A model generated the notes under the pieces. That model was not told the DNA's origin, searched no databases, and worked only from the letters and a program-made list of their open reading frames with translations. The position numbers were made by a program, and so were the translations under genes. From Aquatica leii (taxonomy: Eukaryota; Arthropoda; Insecta; Coleoptera; Lampyridae), in assembly GCA_035610365.1 (NCBI GenBank), contig CM069439.1:6076001-6140000 (forward strand): a stretch of 64,000 bases of DNA. Direction: 5' to 3'. Below, piece by piece: positions 23,026 to 33,975 of the stretch; the stretch's first letter is position 1; the number at the start of each line of letters is the position of its first letter.

Positions 23026-23345
23026 GTAGGCTTCTTAACGAATGCGATGGACAATATCATTCGTGACCGTTCGCGATACTATTCTAGAAATTCAAATACA
23101 TTATAATAAACATTGAACAATACCAGGAAGTCTAATCGTTTATTCGCAAAAACTCAAAAATCAATATATTGTTATTTTTGAACAATTTTTATACGAAATA
23201 TTTTCGTGTAAATAAAAGTTCCATATTGAAACAGTGCATTGTAAACTTTATTAAAGCTATTTTTTGAACATATTTATATATTACACCCATGAAACAACCT
23301 ATTAATAACATTGTTAATAAAGCTATTGTACTTAAGTTTTAATGA

Positions 23346-23900
23346 TGTCGAATTGTCAAAGAAAGGCAATTATAATAAATGTATAATAAAAGACCGCTTG
23401 TTGAACTGGAAATCACAAACAGAATCCTTGAGTAAACGTATAAATCAGCTAACCTACGAATTTTCCATACTGACAAATATTTTGGAGCAAAATATTTTAA
23501 TGCCTTAGCTCAGTCGATCCTGCCTTACGAAATACCGTCTTATGATGGAGCTTGCCCCACACTATTAAGATCTGTAATCGTTGCCCAATATAGTCTACTT
23601 AGAAAGGTTCTAAGGAGAGGAAACCTTGACTGGGCGTTGTACACAAACTTATTAGTTTTAACTATAAACAATCTTTATAAACTGACAGTTTTATTGAGAG
23701 TAGGAAGGTTTTGCGATCAAGGTCCCTGTCTGGTACCCTGATTTCCCTCCCAACATACCAGCTAACCCATTATTAACCATTTACCGAGTCTATCACCCTA
23801 ACTCACTTTTTATATTCAATTAAAATAAATGTCAAATCCACTAATATCTTACATGAGTATGACCCTAAAAATAAAGCAAAATTATGTCAAATTTTTTGTG
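23346..23900 (+). pseudogene. Non-LTR retrotransposon, C-terminal RT region
   Basis: Reading in two frames gives WKSQTESLSKRINQLTYEFS, then FNALAQSILPYEIPSYDGAC, LLRKVLRRGN and LLVLTINNLYKLT. These match the order in the thumb/C-terminal region of insect non-LTR RTs (…KLRRLIYKF…; ALVQSILSYG…WGGA; LQKRILKI). Stops and small shifts are present. No 5' part or poly(A) tail is visible; the fragment abuts the short-TIR element on its left. Confidence 0.6.
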
Positions 23901-24059
23901 AAATTAAGGTTTAAATTTAAGATCCGAACGCCCTTCCCGCGCTTTGGCTGAGAAGTGAGAGATTCATAATATTTACTGCAATAGTTAAATTAGTATCTAC
24001 TAAACCTTAAGAAGAAATTATTTAATTTATTACATGTTTAAAAATACAAATTTATTTAT

Positions 24060-24480
24060 TATTATTTGTCCATGGACGTACATATGTACCTGCGTCCATA
24101 GAACGTGTTACTTAGAATAAAAAGAAAAAATGTGACAATAGGTGTTTTATTCAAAATTAAAAAGTTTGTAGTTACTTCTGGAAATGGATGTTCGATTTTA
24201 GTCTAACATAAATCCACTCGTCCATGAACATAATTTGAACATCCTGTGGATGCCTCATTTAAATACGTCTTATAGATTACCGTTATATTCGGTGGACGTC
24301 TTTTCTACGTCCACAAACAACACGCACGATAATAATGGACATCCAGTGGATGTCTGTACCCGGTGTTCAACAAATGTCCATTTTTGTGACAAAAGGACAT
24401 CATATGGACGACCATAGGATGTTACAGGTCCAGTAATAGACATCCAGCGGCTCAAACGGTAGAAAATACTCAACACATAC
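24060..24480. repeat. Cluster of degenerate GGACATCCA/GGACGTCCA palindromes
   Basis: Words such as TCCATGGACGTAC, GCGTCCATAG, CACTCGTCCATGAAC, ACATCCTGTGGATGCC, GTGGACGTCTTTTCTACGTCCAC, GGACATCCAGTGGATGTC, AATGTCCATTTTTG, AGGACATCATATGGACG and GACATCCAGCGGC recur within ~400 bp. Many are self-complementary or mutually complementary. The short frames across this block follow the repeat and are not believed coding. Confidence 0.7.
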
Positions 24481-24723
24481 TTGAAATTCGACGGCATTTT
24501 CGTTCTTAACTTTAGAGCTTTCCACATTTTTTTAAAATCGTTTTAACCTGTAGAAATAGAAAACCTTGTTATATAAAAATTCATAAATAAGAAAAAATAA
24601 TAAGAAACTAAAAACTGTTTAGAAAATAGCGTCTCAAAAATATTTAACCACTTTATTATATAATTATTTTTAGGATAATCAATAATAAACGAAATTTTAC
24701 AATATTTTTGCATTTGTTTTAAG

Positions 24724-25349
24724 GTGATGCGTGCCATCCTTATGAGCCTTTCAAATGTCCCGGTGACGGCAACTGCATATCCATTCAGTACTTGTGCGAT
24801 GGAGCACCTGACTGTCCCGATGGTTATGATGAAGATTCGCGCTTGTGCACTGCAGCAAAGCGACCTCCGGTAGAAGAAACTGGAAGTTTCCTTAAATCTT
24901 TACTAGCTAGCCATGGGCCAAATTACCTTGAGAAGCTTTTTGGTAGCAAAGCGCGGGACGCTTTGAAACCATTGGGTGGAGTAGATAAAGTAGCAATAGC
25001 ACTATCAGGTAAGAATATTCCACATTTTCGCGCCTAGTAACTTAAAAAAATCAGTTTTCAATTTTACCCAGTAATTTATGGTTAGATTTTAAATTAAGTT
25101 TTTGCATCACACTTAAAATAGGAAAATTTGTTAATATAGTATTCATTTTTTTCAGAGTCTCAAACGATAGAAGATTTTGGAGCGGCTCTTCATTTAATGC
25201 GCTCTGATTTAGAACATTTAAGATCCGTATTTATGGCGGTAGAAAATGGAGATTTAGGAATGCTTAAATCGTTGGGAATAAAAGACTCAGAACTGGGAGA
25301 CGTAAAATTCTTTTTGGAAAAATTAGTCAACACAGGTTTTCTGGACTGA
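24724..25349 (+). CDS. Prohormone-4 / IDLSRF-like neuropeptide precursor, last two coding exons
   Basis: Exon 24724-25008 follows an acceptor TTTTAAG and ends at donor G|GTAAG. Exon 25156-25349 follows TTTTTTTTCAG and ends LDTGA. The intron is 147 bp, phase 1. The first exon encodes an LDL-receptor class A module with six cysteines (CHPYEPFKC…CISIQYLC…DC…LC) and the dibasic-like AAKRPPVEE. The rest is a conserved helical C-terminal part (LLASHGPNYLEKLFGSKARD; DFGAALHLMRSDLEHLRSVF). This arrangement is the insect prohormone-4 precursor, a secreted neuronal peptide precursor. The signal peptide and IDLSRF peptide are encoded upstream; the acceptor is phase 1, fitting ...KR-S/D. I did not find those exons in the window. 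The gene appears intact here. Confidence 0.92.
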
Positions 25350-27004
25350 AGTATACCGGACCCTGCTGCTGTATTTTTCGCTCATCCTCAACCACACGCA
25401 CCTATCATTAAGGGCTTCTACTCTTACCTACCTTACTAAATGCCCAAATGTTTCAGCAGCAGAGTTCGTAGAATCCGTCCCCTATTGTCTTTAGGCCATT
25501 TATGATCTGCAACTGTCTCTGCAGATCATTTTAACAGCATTGGTCAAAACAACAATCAGACTTACAGCATACATATCAAACACCCACATTTGGGATAACA
25601 CATATCATTAGTTAATAGTAACAACAATTATTATACGAATCGTATCGGGCACGGAACCCTATAACTTTTTGACATTATTTAAAATTCGATATAATTCTTA
25701 TCTCTCTAGGTGTTTTTAAATATGTCTTCACAATATGCTAATTTAGCACGTGCATTAAGTGATATAAGAAATTGTTAATATTTATATATATACTGTGTGA
25801 TCAGTTGTTAACCGTACAAGAATTTGACTCCCAGAACAATTAATGCGGCACTAAGTCATGGGAGACAAAAGCAGCCTACCCATCAAGTGATAGCTGACAC
25901 AACGAACATGCTATGCCCCGAGCCCCGCATATGTACTCATATAATAAAAACGAACATAAGAGACAAAAAATTTTTACTGACTGTACTAAAAAGTACATAG
26001 TGTCACTTTGTTTCTGCTATAATACTCGGTGGTAACGGACAAGAAGAGTAAGGTAAGAGTATGGAACCATCTTGCTAATAAACAAACGCGTTGCGCACGT
26101 AGGGCCTCGCACGCACTCTATAATTAATGCTGCTACTCCTACAGTGCCGATATCATATTTCGATTGTGATTATTTTCTTGTACATATACATATATCTTTA
26201 CATATCATCGTCAATTGCCGATTGTTTACTCTGTTGCAATGATAACGACCTGATACTAACAACACAGTGAGCATTTCAATCGCCAAATTGACAAAAAAAT
26301 CACAAACCACACAAAGTAGGACTGAGTCCATAGATATAAATATAAAATATATATATAAAAATATAAATATACAAATATATTTTTTCGACTGGTGTGGAGT
26401 TCTTTGTGCCGACACATAAGATTATATTTATTTTAAGTAACTAATGTACACCTTCTGTAAAAAACAACTGTTATTATTTACATATCGAAGAATCATTTTT
26501 ATTTCACTATAAAATATAGATAATCGCATATAAATTATTTACTTCTTAAATTGAAATTTTTAAAGGAAATAAAATATGGAAAAGCATATGTACTTTATTT
26601 TCGTACCTTCTCCAACTACTTAAGTTTCTAATTACAAACAAGGTAAGTAATAAAATACCAGCAACATGGGATAAATATCGGTAAAAGCTTTAAAAAAGCA
26701 ACAAGGGAATACGATATAATCTAAAATACGTAATAGTATTTGTTTAAAAAATGTATTAGAGTATTCCAACAGTAATTAATTACTAAACTTTAAAGTGATC
26801 CCCCTAAGTGCCGTTCTGCACCTTTCAAAACTAACTAAAGATGAGCAGAAATAGCCTATATTTTCGTTAAAATCGCATTTTTCTTTCAATAAATACCAAA
26901 CTTCTGTTTTAATCCTAAAAAAACTACCTAACTTACCAACAAAACTCCGAACCTAGTCTTTCCAGAACCACCGTACATAATCATAAACTTATCAGTTCAT
27001 TCCT
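25350..27004. other. 3' flank of the neuropeptide gene, no other gene seen
   Basis: Probable 3' UTR followed by AT-rich intergenic DNA. The 81-codon minus-strand frame at 26415-26170 runs across an AT-rich low-complexity stretch and is not credible. Confidence 0.5.
26330..26392. repeat. AT-rich low-complexity tract
   Basis: Runs of ATATAAATAT and ATATATATATAAAA over about 60 bp. Confidence 0.8.
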
Positions 27005-28240
27005 TCGACTTTATTTATGATTCTGCTCGTTATTACTCTAGTTCGGACATGGTCTTGAGTAATGTTGTCATCTCCAGCAAACGGAGCTAGGCGATGGATG
27101 TGGACCACTTTTGGCTTGCCTCTGGGTGGTTTTCGGATGCGATATGTGACGTCATTAATACGCTGCACAACTTCATAAGGGCCTCACATTGTGTCTGCAG
27201 CTTCGATGACAAACCACGTCTTCTTTGGACATTATACAACCACATCATGTCGCCCGGTTGAAACCCACCGTTTTGTGCCTTAACGTCATATCTGATCTTC
27301 ATTCTGTAACTGCCAATTTGTTTGTTATTACGGGCCATCTCATGAACTTCGTCTACAAGGATTTCCAACACGCGGCCCGTGGCTTTCATTAGTACCGTCC
27401 GGTCAAAAATAATAAGTAAAACCATATTATAAAAAATAACTACTACCGCTCCTCAATATTTAATAGTAGCTATATAAATATATACCTGTGCGGATGCGGC
27501 ACCCTATTTACTCAAATCTAATGGCGGCCCTCGGTCATTCATAAGTTGGAAACCCCTGGTCTAGCATCTTCCTCAACTTGTTGACGTAGTCTTCCACGAC
27601 TTCTTCTTCAGGTCTTTGTTAGAGGTCGCATGGCAATCGTATTTCGCGACCGAGCATGACTCAGGATGGTGTTTGGCTTGTGCTTTCGTGAACAAATGAT
27701 CGGTATGCCATTAGAAAAAAGTGCAAGTACTGATCCCAATATTTTTGTGTCCCATTGTTAGATTCAACCGTTCAGTATGCCATCCGTATTAGGATGAAGA
27801 CGCGTCGTTTTTGCTTTCTTAATTCCCAACAGTCGGAAAACTTCTTGACACAGCGTCGACTCAAAGTTGCGGCCTTGGTCGAGATGTAATTCCAACGGAA
27901 TTCCAAACCGGCAGAAAAAATCTTTCACTAAAACGTCTGCGACTGTGGCTGCTTCCTGATTGGGTATGGCGCAAGCCTCCGTCCATTTCGTGAAATAATC
28001 CATCGCTACCAGGATGTATTTGTTTCCCGAATCAGATTCTGGGAACGGCTCTGCGATGTCAATCGCTACCCTCTCTAAAAAGCTTCCTACATTATACTGT
28101 TTCATTTGTGCTTTGCACTTTTTCGTTGGACCATTTCCTGATGCGCAGACCGTGCACTTACAGCACCATTCCATGACGTCATCTTTGCAGTTCGCCCAGT
28201 AGAATCTTTCTCGATTTTTTTTTAATGTCTTCCTCACGCC
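27005..28240 (-). pseudogene. Gypsy integrase and C-terminal pol domain
   Basis: Frame 28237-27764 gives the end of the zinc-binding region (ERFYWANCKDDVMEWCCKC), AIDIAEPFPESDSGN with the first aspartate, LHLDQGRNFES (serine of HSDQ replaced) and HPNTDGIL, where the catalytic glutamate is lost to a stop. After shifts, PEEEVVEDYVNKLRKMLD runs up to the MITE at 27558 and EVHEMARNNKQIGSYRMK resumes at about 27350. Next comes GGFQPGDMMWLYNVQRRRG, a GPY/F-type tail. Not functional. Confidence 0.85.
27359..27558. mobile_element. hAT-like MITE inserted in gypsy pol
   Basis: About 200 bp with imperfect inverted ends (GGATTTCCAACACGCGGCC on the left; CAGGGGTTTCCAAC reading in from the right). CAGGGGTTTCC is a typical hAT terminus. 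GTCTACAA (27351-27358) and GTCTAGCA (27559-27566) flank it as a diverged 8-bp duplication. With the insert removed, pol reads LRKMLD directly into EVHEMARN. Exact ends are uncertain by 2-3 bp. Confidence 0.7.
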
Positions 28241-29245
28241 AAAGTGTCCTTATGATATACCATCGTGCAGATGCTGCAACACCTGTGACACTCGGCTCTT
28301 TGGCATCATCAGCTGAAGTCTATTTTACGTGCTCTTGACACTCTAGGGCTCGTTAAAAAGACCGTCTTCCACTCTCACAGAGTCCCACTAGGCTATGATA
28401 TTTCTGCTCAAAGCACTCACTTCTTCCTGATGTTGGCCGTCGGTTGTATGCTTTCCAATTCAGGAGTACTAGTTCGCCGGAGGCATTCGATCGTCTCTTC
28501 AAGTTGCGAACAATGGCTGCAGTCCGCCAAACACGGTCTTCTGGACAAGGCATCAGCCTTCCGATGACTGCTTCCGACACGTTGTTCTGTGTCATAGTCA
28601 TACTCTTGCAGTCTCTCGATCTATCTTCCCACTTGTCCTTTCGGATAACAAAACTTCAATAGCAATTTCAAAGCGGCGTGATCCGTCCTTAGTAAACATT
28701 CTTCCCGACTGCTAATAGATTTCTCCTAGTGACGAAGTAATTCTTTTCTGGCCTGGACAAAACCTTGCTAAAATGCGCGATGACTTTTTCTTGTCCATCT
28801 TGCGCCTGTGAAAGGATATCGAAGCTACCACCTGTGGCCAGATTGCTTGCATTATATAGTAAATGCACAATCCAAAAAAAAAAACCTACAAACCTAATGT
28901 TTGTCGATTGACTTTGGTTGCTGTATTTTGTCTTTGTCAGCCTTTACTCCATCTATAGATACAACATGACCAAGGTACAAAGGTACTGCACTTCCTTATT
29001 AAATAAGTTGCTTTTATTTGAGCTTAGTTTTAGATTTGCTCCACGTAGTTGTTGGAACACTACCTTCAAGTTGTTCAAATGTTCTTTAAACGACCTTCCA
29101 ACCACGATCACGTCGTCTAGATAAACCAGACACGTTTTCCAAACCAGTCCGCGCAAGATGGTCTCCATCAAACGCTCAAAAGCAGTCTTTGCATGATCCT
29201 TGGGTTCCAATTTTACCTGCCAGTAACCACTCTTCAAATCCAACG
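28240..29245 (-). pseudogene. Gypsy RT and RNase H, degraded
   Basis: Frame 29243-28953 holds MDLKSGYWQVKLEPKDHAKT and LVYLDDVIVVGRSFKEHL, so RT motif A and the YLDD box are readable. Below it the RNase H region is broken by several shifts and partial deletions (remnants near 28600-28800). Between them the connection domain is shortened. Confidence 0.8.
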
Positions 29246-29692
29246 TGGGAAACGATTGAGATCCTGAAAGTGTGTCTAATCGTCAATTTTCAGCAAAAGG
29301 TAGCTGTCCTTTTGGTCACGTCATTAAGCTGACTTTAATCTACGCAAAACCTTGTTGATCCATCTTTCTTCTTTACTGGCAGCACTGGAGATGCCCATGT
29401 ACTATTTGAAGGTTCAATCACATCTTCTCTCTCCGTATCCGTAATTATTTGTTTGGCGCAAACACATCTTGATACTATTGGATCAAAATTTTAAATTTAT
29501 CCAGTTGGTCTTGGCTAAGGTTTTGGCACTAGGAGGTAAGAATGACCATTACAATTTGTTGGCACTTCTTCGGTGCCCTATCTTCACTAGATTTCACGCA
29601 CCTCACAATTTGAGATACTGGCGTGCATTGACCTACCACGGCCTTCTTTTTCAACGTCACTGATGGATCTGAGTCAATATTCAAAATCCTTA

Positions 29693-30259
29693 TTAGCATG
29701 TGTTATTCACTCGTACTAACGTTCTACCAACTAGTAGTCTTTTTTCAACCAAGTCGCCCTCCGTTGGTTCAATACCGCGAATATAGCGTTTCCGAAGATT
29801 TTCATCCAGGCGTCCCATCACCACACTTTCAATCTTTCCAGACAGTGTCACCTTTTTAGTCAATAGGAGTCGCACTGTTGCCTTCTCTGACAAATAAAAC
29901 GTAATTTCTTCACCGTCGATCTTCAGGAAATCGTTTTTCATATCCAAATGGAATCTATACTTGTTTATAACGTCCATTCCCAGGATAATTTCTTCCGTGA
30001 TTTTGGCTACCAGTACTTGATGGTCGAGTAGTCCATTTCCCAAACCAATGCTTATTTTGACTTGTCCGTGAGTAGGGATTTCTACGCCCATCGCCGTTCG
30101 AAGTTGTACTGTTACTGGCGATGTCTTTTCATTTTCCAATAACATGTCAGGACGAATGATGGTCTTCGTCGCTTCTGTGTCAACCAATAACTGAACACTT
30201 CGTCTATTGATCTTGCCATTTAGATAAATGCTATGCGATTGCTCCATAGGGGATGCCAT
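29693..30259 (-). pseudogene. Gypsy aspartic protease
   Basis: The 188-codon frame contains VQLLVDTEATKTIIRP near residue 20 and IILGMDVINKYRFHLD near residue 92, the two conserved blocks of retroviral-type aspartic proteases. The active-site triad DTGA is altered to DTEA, so activity is unlikely. The frame runs on toward RT before stopping. It is in the same frame as gag upstream, separated by stops and a perfect hairpin at 30259-30306. Confidence 0.8.
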
Positions 30260-30306
30260 TTGAATGGTAATCTCCGGTGCTCATGTATCGGAGATTACCA
30301 TTCAAA
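30259..30306. repeat. Perfect 18-bp inverted repeat between gag and protease
   Basis: TTTGAATGGTAATCTCCG (30259-30276) and its exact complement at 30289-30306 are separated by a 12-nt loop. On the minus strand it lies 10 nt after the gag stop codon at 30317-30319. Confidence 0.9.
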
Positions 30307-30316
30307 GAAGATAAGG

Positions 30317-30817
30317 TTAACTTCTGTTTCTTTTGGTCAACTCGTTCCAGATTATCGAGCGCTCTTCTTGCCTTTTTTTATACTTAATACGGTGTCGTTC
30401 TTCGTGACCTATTTCACCGCAGTTCATAGTATTCACTTCTCTTTCCCGATTTATTTGTCGCGCTATCTCCTCAATGTTTTTCAGTATCTGCGCGGGTACT
30501 TCTGCAGCACAGCGAAGCTTATGGCTGCCTCGGTACGACACCTTTTTAACTGCCTCAAACTCCAAGGTATGGGTTGAAGCGTCATCCATCGTCTTAGGTC
30601 GAGCTAACCATGGAGTTTGCTGCGTTTCGCCGTCTAGAAAGCCGTCCACGAAGGTTTGCATAGCCAATTGCTTCAGGAAGGTATCTGGTGCTGTAGGATA
30701 CGCAAGCCGTGTCAATATAGCGATGTCAGCCTCGAATTTTTTTTTCGCAGTTTTGTGAACACGATTTTTTATTTGGGCTTGGTACATCTGTTGAAAATGA
30801 GCATCTCCATATCTCAT
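30317..30817 (-). pseudogene. Gypsy gag, partial
   Basis: The frame reads RYGDAHFQQMYQAQIKNR, then LTRLAYPTAPDTFLKQLAMQ and FVDGF, a retrotransposon gag/capsid pattern, and ends with a degraded CCHC knuckle (NCGEIGHEERHRIKY). The N-terminal part upstream of about 30820 is broken. The zinc knuckle lacks its first cysteine. Confidence 0.75.
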
Positions 30818-31313
30818 TTCTAAACTTGAAATTAAGAGTTCGTAATTTCCTCAGGAACAGTCTGCAAAATTTCGAGCGCTTCTCTGCATAAGGCCACTAT
30901 TAAAGACGTCGCTTTGTTTGTTGTTTCAACCATTAGCTGGCTTCAAACAGTTTGTGATAAGTTGACTATCAAAATTTGGAAGTACAACTTTAAACTTGTT
31001 AGTGGTTTCATCCTGATGATCCATTATCAACACTTCCGTCACCATGGCAATTCGTTTGGTTCATTCTCTATTCTAGCAATTTCATTTTGTCTTCTAATTT
31101 GTCCTCTACTGTTTCTATTTTTTTCTAGAATTTTCACACAATTTTTCTTCTATCTTCTGGGTATTTTCAAATCATTTTTCCATGTTTCTAAACACGTTAC
31201 CGGCATAAGTTGATAAACGAATAAAAAGTTTAATAAGATCAGTCACTTTTAAAAAAACACATGGGGGCACGTACTTATTACACGACACCACGAACTCCAC
31301 ACTGACACCACTG

Positions 31314-31537
31314 TAACGAATTTTAAATCTAATTTATTTGAAAACGAAATATTAACATTATTTAATATAACTACTTTTAACTAACACTAATAAAATCTTT
31401 TTCAGATTCAATTTGAAAAACTGAAAAGTCTATCTTTCTTCGAACGCTTTTTATATTCTTCCGTTATCTGTAATTTAGAATGTTCCACCTTTTTCGATCA
31501 GTCTTCCAAAGTTTCTAAATACTACGAGAACGCTTCA
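31314..31537 (-). repeat. 5' LTR of the third gypsy copy
   Basis: Begins TGTAACGAATT and ends AGAACGCTTCA in window orientation; the ends match the other family LTRs but the middle is diverged. On its inner side TGGTGTCAGTGTGGAGTT (minus strand, near 31310-31293) is the primer-binding site. Confidence 0.75.
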
Positions 31538-32074
31538 ATACAAATAGTAATTAGTTATGCAATATCTTTAAAATCGTACAAACGACAAAAAAACGCAAGT
31601 GTAAAATCGAAACGATATAAACAATGAAATTTTCTTGTTAATATCAAAGCTTTTAAGGCACTTAAGTTAGCGTAAAGTAAAATAACAATTGATTTTAAAT
31701 GGTAATTATAAACACCTTAATTCGTTTACGTAATTCCCAGGTAGTTGGCTTTATGATTGCTCGAAAGGCCTCTAAGATGATATTCCCAAAATTTCGGGTA
31801 GTTCATAGGACTTCACTAGGTACCTCGGAAGATGATTAAACCACCAAAAAGGTGAAATGGAATTGCGTCGCACGCACACACCTACTAGCGTCCTCGTACA
31901 GCACAAGTCGACGGAACCAATAAAACACGATTTCCAAGGTTAATCTTTTCAGGTCACTGTTTTGCATACTTTAGAAAATCTACAAAATTAAAGTCAAAGA
32001 AGATTCGACCTCCTACTTAGCACCGCTAATTTAGATAAGATCGGCTAATGACAATGGGCTTTAAAACATGCCGA
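31538..32074. other. No recognisable gene
   Basis: Short AT-rich interval followed by about 200 bp of higher GC content (31740-31930). No frame or repeat match was recognised. Confidence 0.4.
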
Positions 32075-32780
32075 GATTTACAAAATTGCTTGTTCTGTGG
32101 ATCAAGTTATATAGAACAGACGGGACGCTGTAAAAGAACATATATGGCTGACTGCAAACACCGCAGTTACAGAACACGTATGAAACCAAGGACACACGCT
32201 TAAACACCAAACTAAAGTGTTGACTAGAACTCCTTTCTACTTTCCCAGACTAATCCGCGAAACTATAGAAATAGAAAAACATCCATATAATGTAAACCGA
32301 GAAGACGGTTTAAAACTCAGCAGATCTTAGCTAACAGAAATAGGCCCTTTAAGACAAAGCTCAACCTTTTTGGAAAATACACAAACTCTTACTCCGAATA
32401 ATAACGAAGTGACATTTACCACTCCGAAGATGCAAGATCTTGCGAAACGTCATTTGGGTTCACGAACAAAAATGCGACAAAGGGAAAGTTCTACTTCTTG
32501 TTTGGCACACTAACAGACTAGTACAAAGTCTAAAAACTCTGGGTGTTCAACTACGGCGCGGTCTAAGTCGAGTCTCTTATAATCGTATCCAAGAAAACCA
32601 CGAAAGTACTAGATACAATACACAAATTTGCAATAAACTGAAGGCTAAACTATAGACTCGACTGAAAGAACAGTATTAATAATGATTTTATAATATACTA
32701 AATGTAGCTAACTCTCTCTAACGTTGAAGCTTAGGGCAAGTAAACTGACGAAACGTCCCGTGGATATTGAATTATATCAA
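32075..32780 (+). pseudogene. Penelope-like GIY-YIG fragment, divergent family
   Basis: Plus-strand reading in mixed frames gives IYKIACS, GSSYIEQTGR and VKEHI, then TKVLTRTPFYFPRLIRETIE and IEKHPYNVNREDGLKLS. These correspond to VYQIPCSCGLVYIGETGRS and IEIIKHPNNFNRDHGFELS of copy A, so this is a PLE endonuclease from a different family. Several stops and a deletion within the GIY-YIG core make it dead. A 3' tail with CTGACGAAACGTCC (near 32738) may be a remnant of the hammerhead-like region. Confidence 0.65.
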
Positions 32781-32879
32781 AACATCCAGCAGTGGCGCGC
32801 CCGTGCCTTAATAAGAAATTTATTAATACGCAAATGTAAAGCTTTATTACTAACTAACGTAACAATATTACAAAGATAT

Positions 32880-33125
32880 GGTTGAGTTTTTATTCACTGA
32901 ATCTTGGATTCTTCAAATGCCTCCATGAACAAATTAGCTATTACAGGTGATGAAGAACTTCCCCCATTGCTGTTCCAATCTTCCCATTTTTCGTCGCACA
33001 AGAAATGTGGTAGATTCAATATCCGCTTGCAGTCCCAGATCTGCTCACTGAAATGTCTAGGTTCATTTTCGAATGCAGAATCTTCACCTATGATGCAGTT
33101 TGAGCAAGTTTGTCAGATACTTTGA
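32880..33125 (-). pseudogene. Penelope-like RT fragment, opposite orientation
   Basis: The minus strand reads LPHFLCDEKWEDWNSNGGSS then SSPVIANLFMEAFEESKIQ, aligning with the GAAMGSPLSPVVANIFMESFE block of copy A. It lies next to the plus-strand endonuclease fragment, giving a divided, inverted PLE as at 2926-4570. The frame is short and bounded by unrelated sequence. Confidence 0.6.
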
Positions 33126-33810
33126 CACACGACGATACTCGTAAGAAGGCTGTAAAAGCCTGCGCAGTTTTAAACTAAAACAGAATTTGGAGTCAGAATA
33201 GAATTATTAACTTACAGTAAAAGATAGTGTATCTATAAGAATCTTTATTTATTGTACAGCTCAGTAAAATCTATAAAAATTTTATATTTAGAGTTTCCTT
33301 TATTGATTAGTACCCACATCTAATCAGGCGATAGTTGATATACTTATAACATTCCGCTGGAAAAATCGTCTCAAAAACTTCGATAAGAACTAGATCATAG
33401 CTTTTCTTTCTTCGTATGTCGATAACCACGGCAAATTACTATTTTGATTTCCATTCAAGTTTCTAGCATGGAAACATCTTTAGAGCAAGGATAAATAAAG
33501 ATGTTGTAAAATACACATAAAATATAATAAATTTTCCAAAACACTCAATTAATATAAATAAATTCTTATTTCTAAAAGTACGTAATACATGTAATTATAC
33601 TTAAAAAGCATTATAAATCTATCACAACTGTAACAAAAATTGATACATAAAACCTCACGATATGCTGAATACTTTTGTTTGTTTATCCTACACTATGTAT
33701 ATATTTATATAGTATATAAAAAAAATGGGTATTAAGATACTGTAAAACAAAGTAAGGAATTTTATAAGTGTGCATTAGAAAAATGTATATAAAAATGCTA
33801 TCAATTCTAT
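33126..33810. other. alpha-catenin 3' flank
   Basis: AT-rich sequence downstream of the alpha-catenin stop. It should contain the 3' UTR, but no clear AATAAA on the minus strand was identified close to the stop. Confidence 0.4.
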
Positions 33811-33975
33811 TTATACTGATTCGGTAGGGCTTTGGAATTCTGAAAGAGCGTGTATGGGATTCTGAACCTTTTTTTGGGAACCTTTTCGAACTTTGGCACG
33901 TACTTCTTCGGGCTTTTCGGGACGAACCAACGGTTTCTTTTCTGGAGCTTTCATTCTCCATACAACGATTGGAGA
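33811..33975 (-). CDS. alpha-Cat: alpha-Cat exon 13 (C-terminus and stop)
   Basis: Residues 858-911 (SPIVVWRMKAPEKKPLVR … HALSEFQSPTESV), TAA at 33813-33811. Acceptor CTCTTTTTCAG. Confidence 0.96.
   Translation of the reverse strand, partial: SPIVVWRMKAPEKKPLVRPEKPEEVRAKVRKGSQKKVQNPIHALSEFQSPTESV

Larger units (their letters stand above)
19413..23345 (+). mobile_element. TACACTCAAC-TIR element, split by a gypsy insertion
   Basis: 19413-19481 and 23026-23345 together match the 400-bp MITE at 55558-55957 in reverse orientation. The left part starts TACACTGAACTAAAC; the right part shares GAAATATTTTCGT, GTTCCATATTGAAACAG and the following ~150 bp. The gypsy element 19482-23025 lies between them with a 4-bp duplication. 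The far right terminus is lost next to the non-LTR fragment. Confidence 0.7.
27005..31537 (-). mobile_element. Ty3/gypsy retrotransposon, third copy, 3'-truncated
   Basis: From the 5' LTR at 31314-31537 the minus strand reads primer-binding site, gag, protease, RT, RNase H, integrase and the C-terminal pol region, stopping near 27005 without a 3' LTR. Order and protein sequence match the copies at 16430 and 19482, but the LTR is clearly diverged and nucleotide identity looks lower, so this copy is older or a sister subfamily. It carries many frameshifts and a hAT-like MITE insert. Confidence 0.88.

Noticed and set aside
24235..24527. Overlapping frames on both strands at the palindromic cluster
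   Set aside because: Both translations follow the repeated GGACATCC word and have no coding signature.
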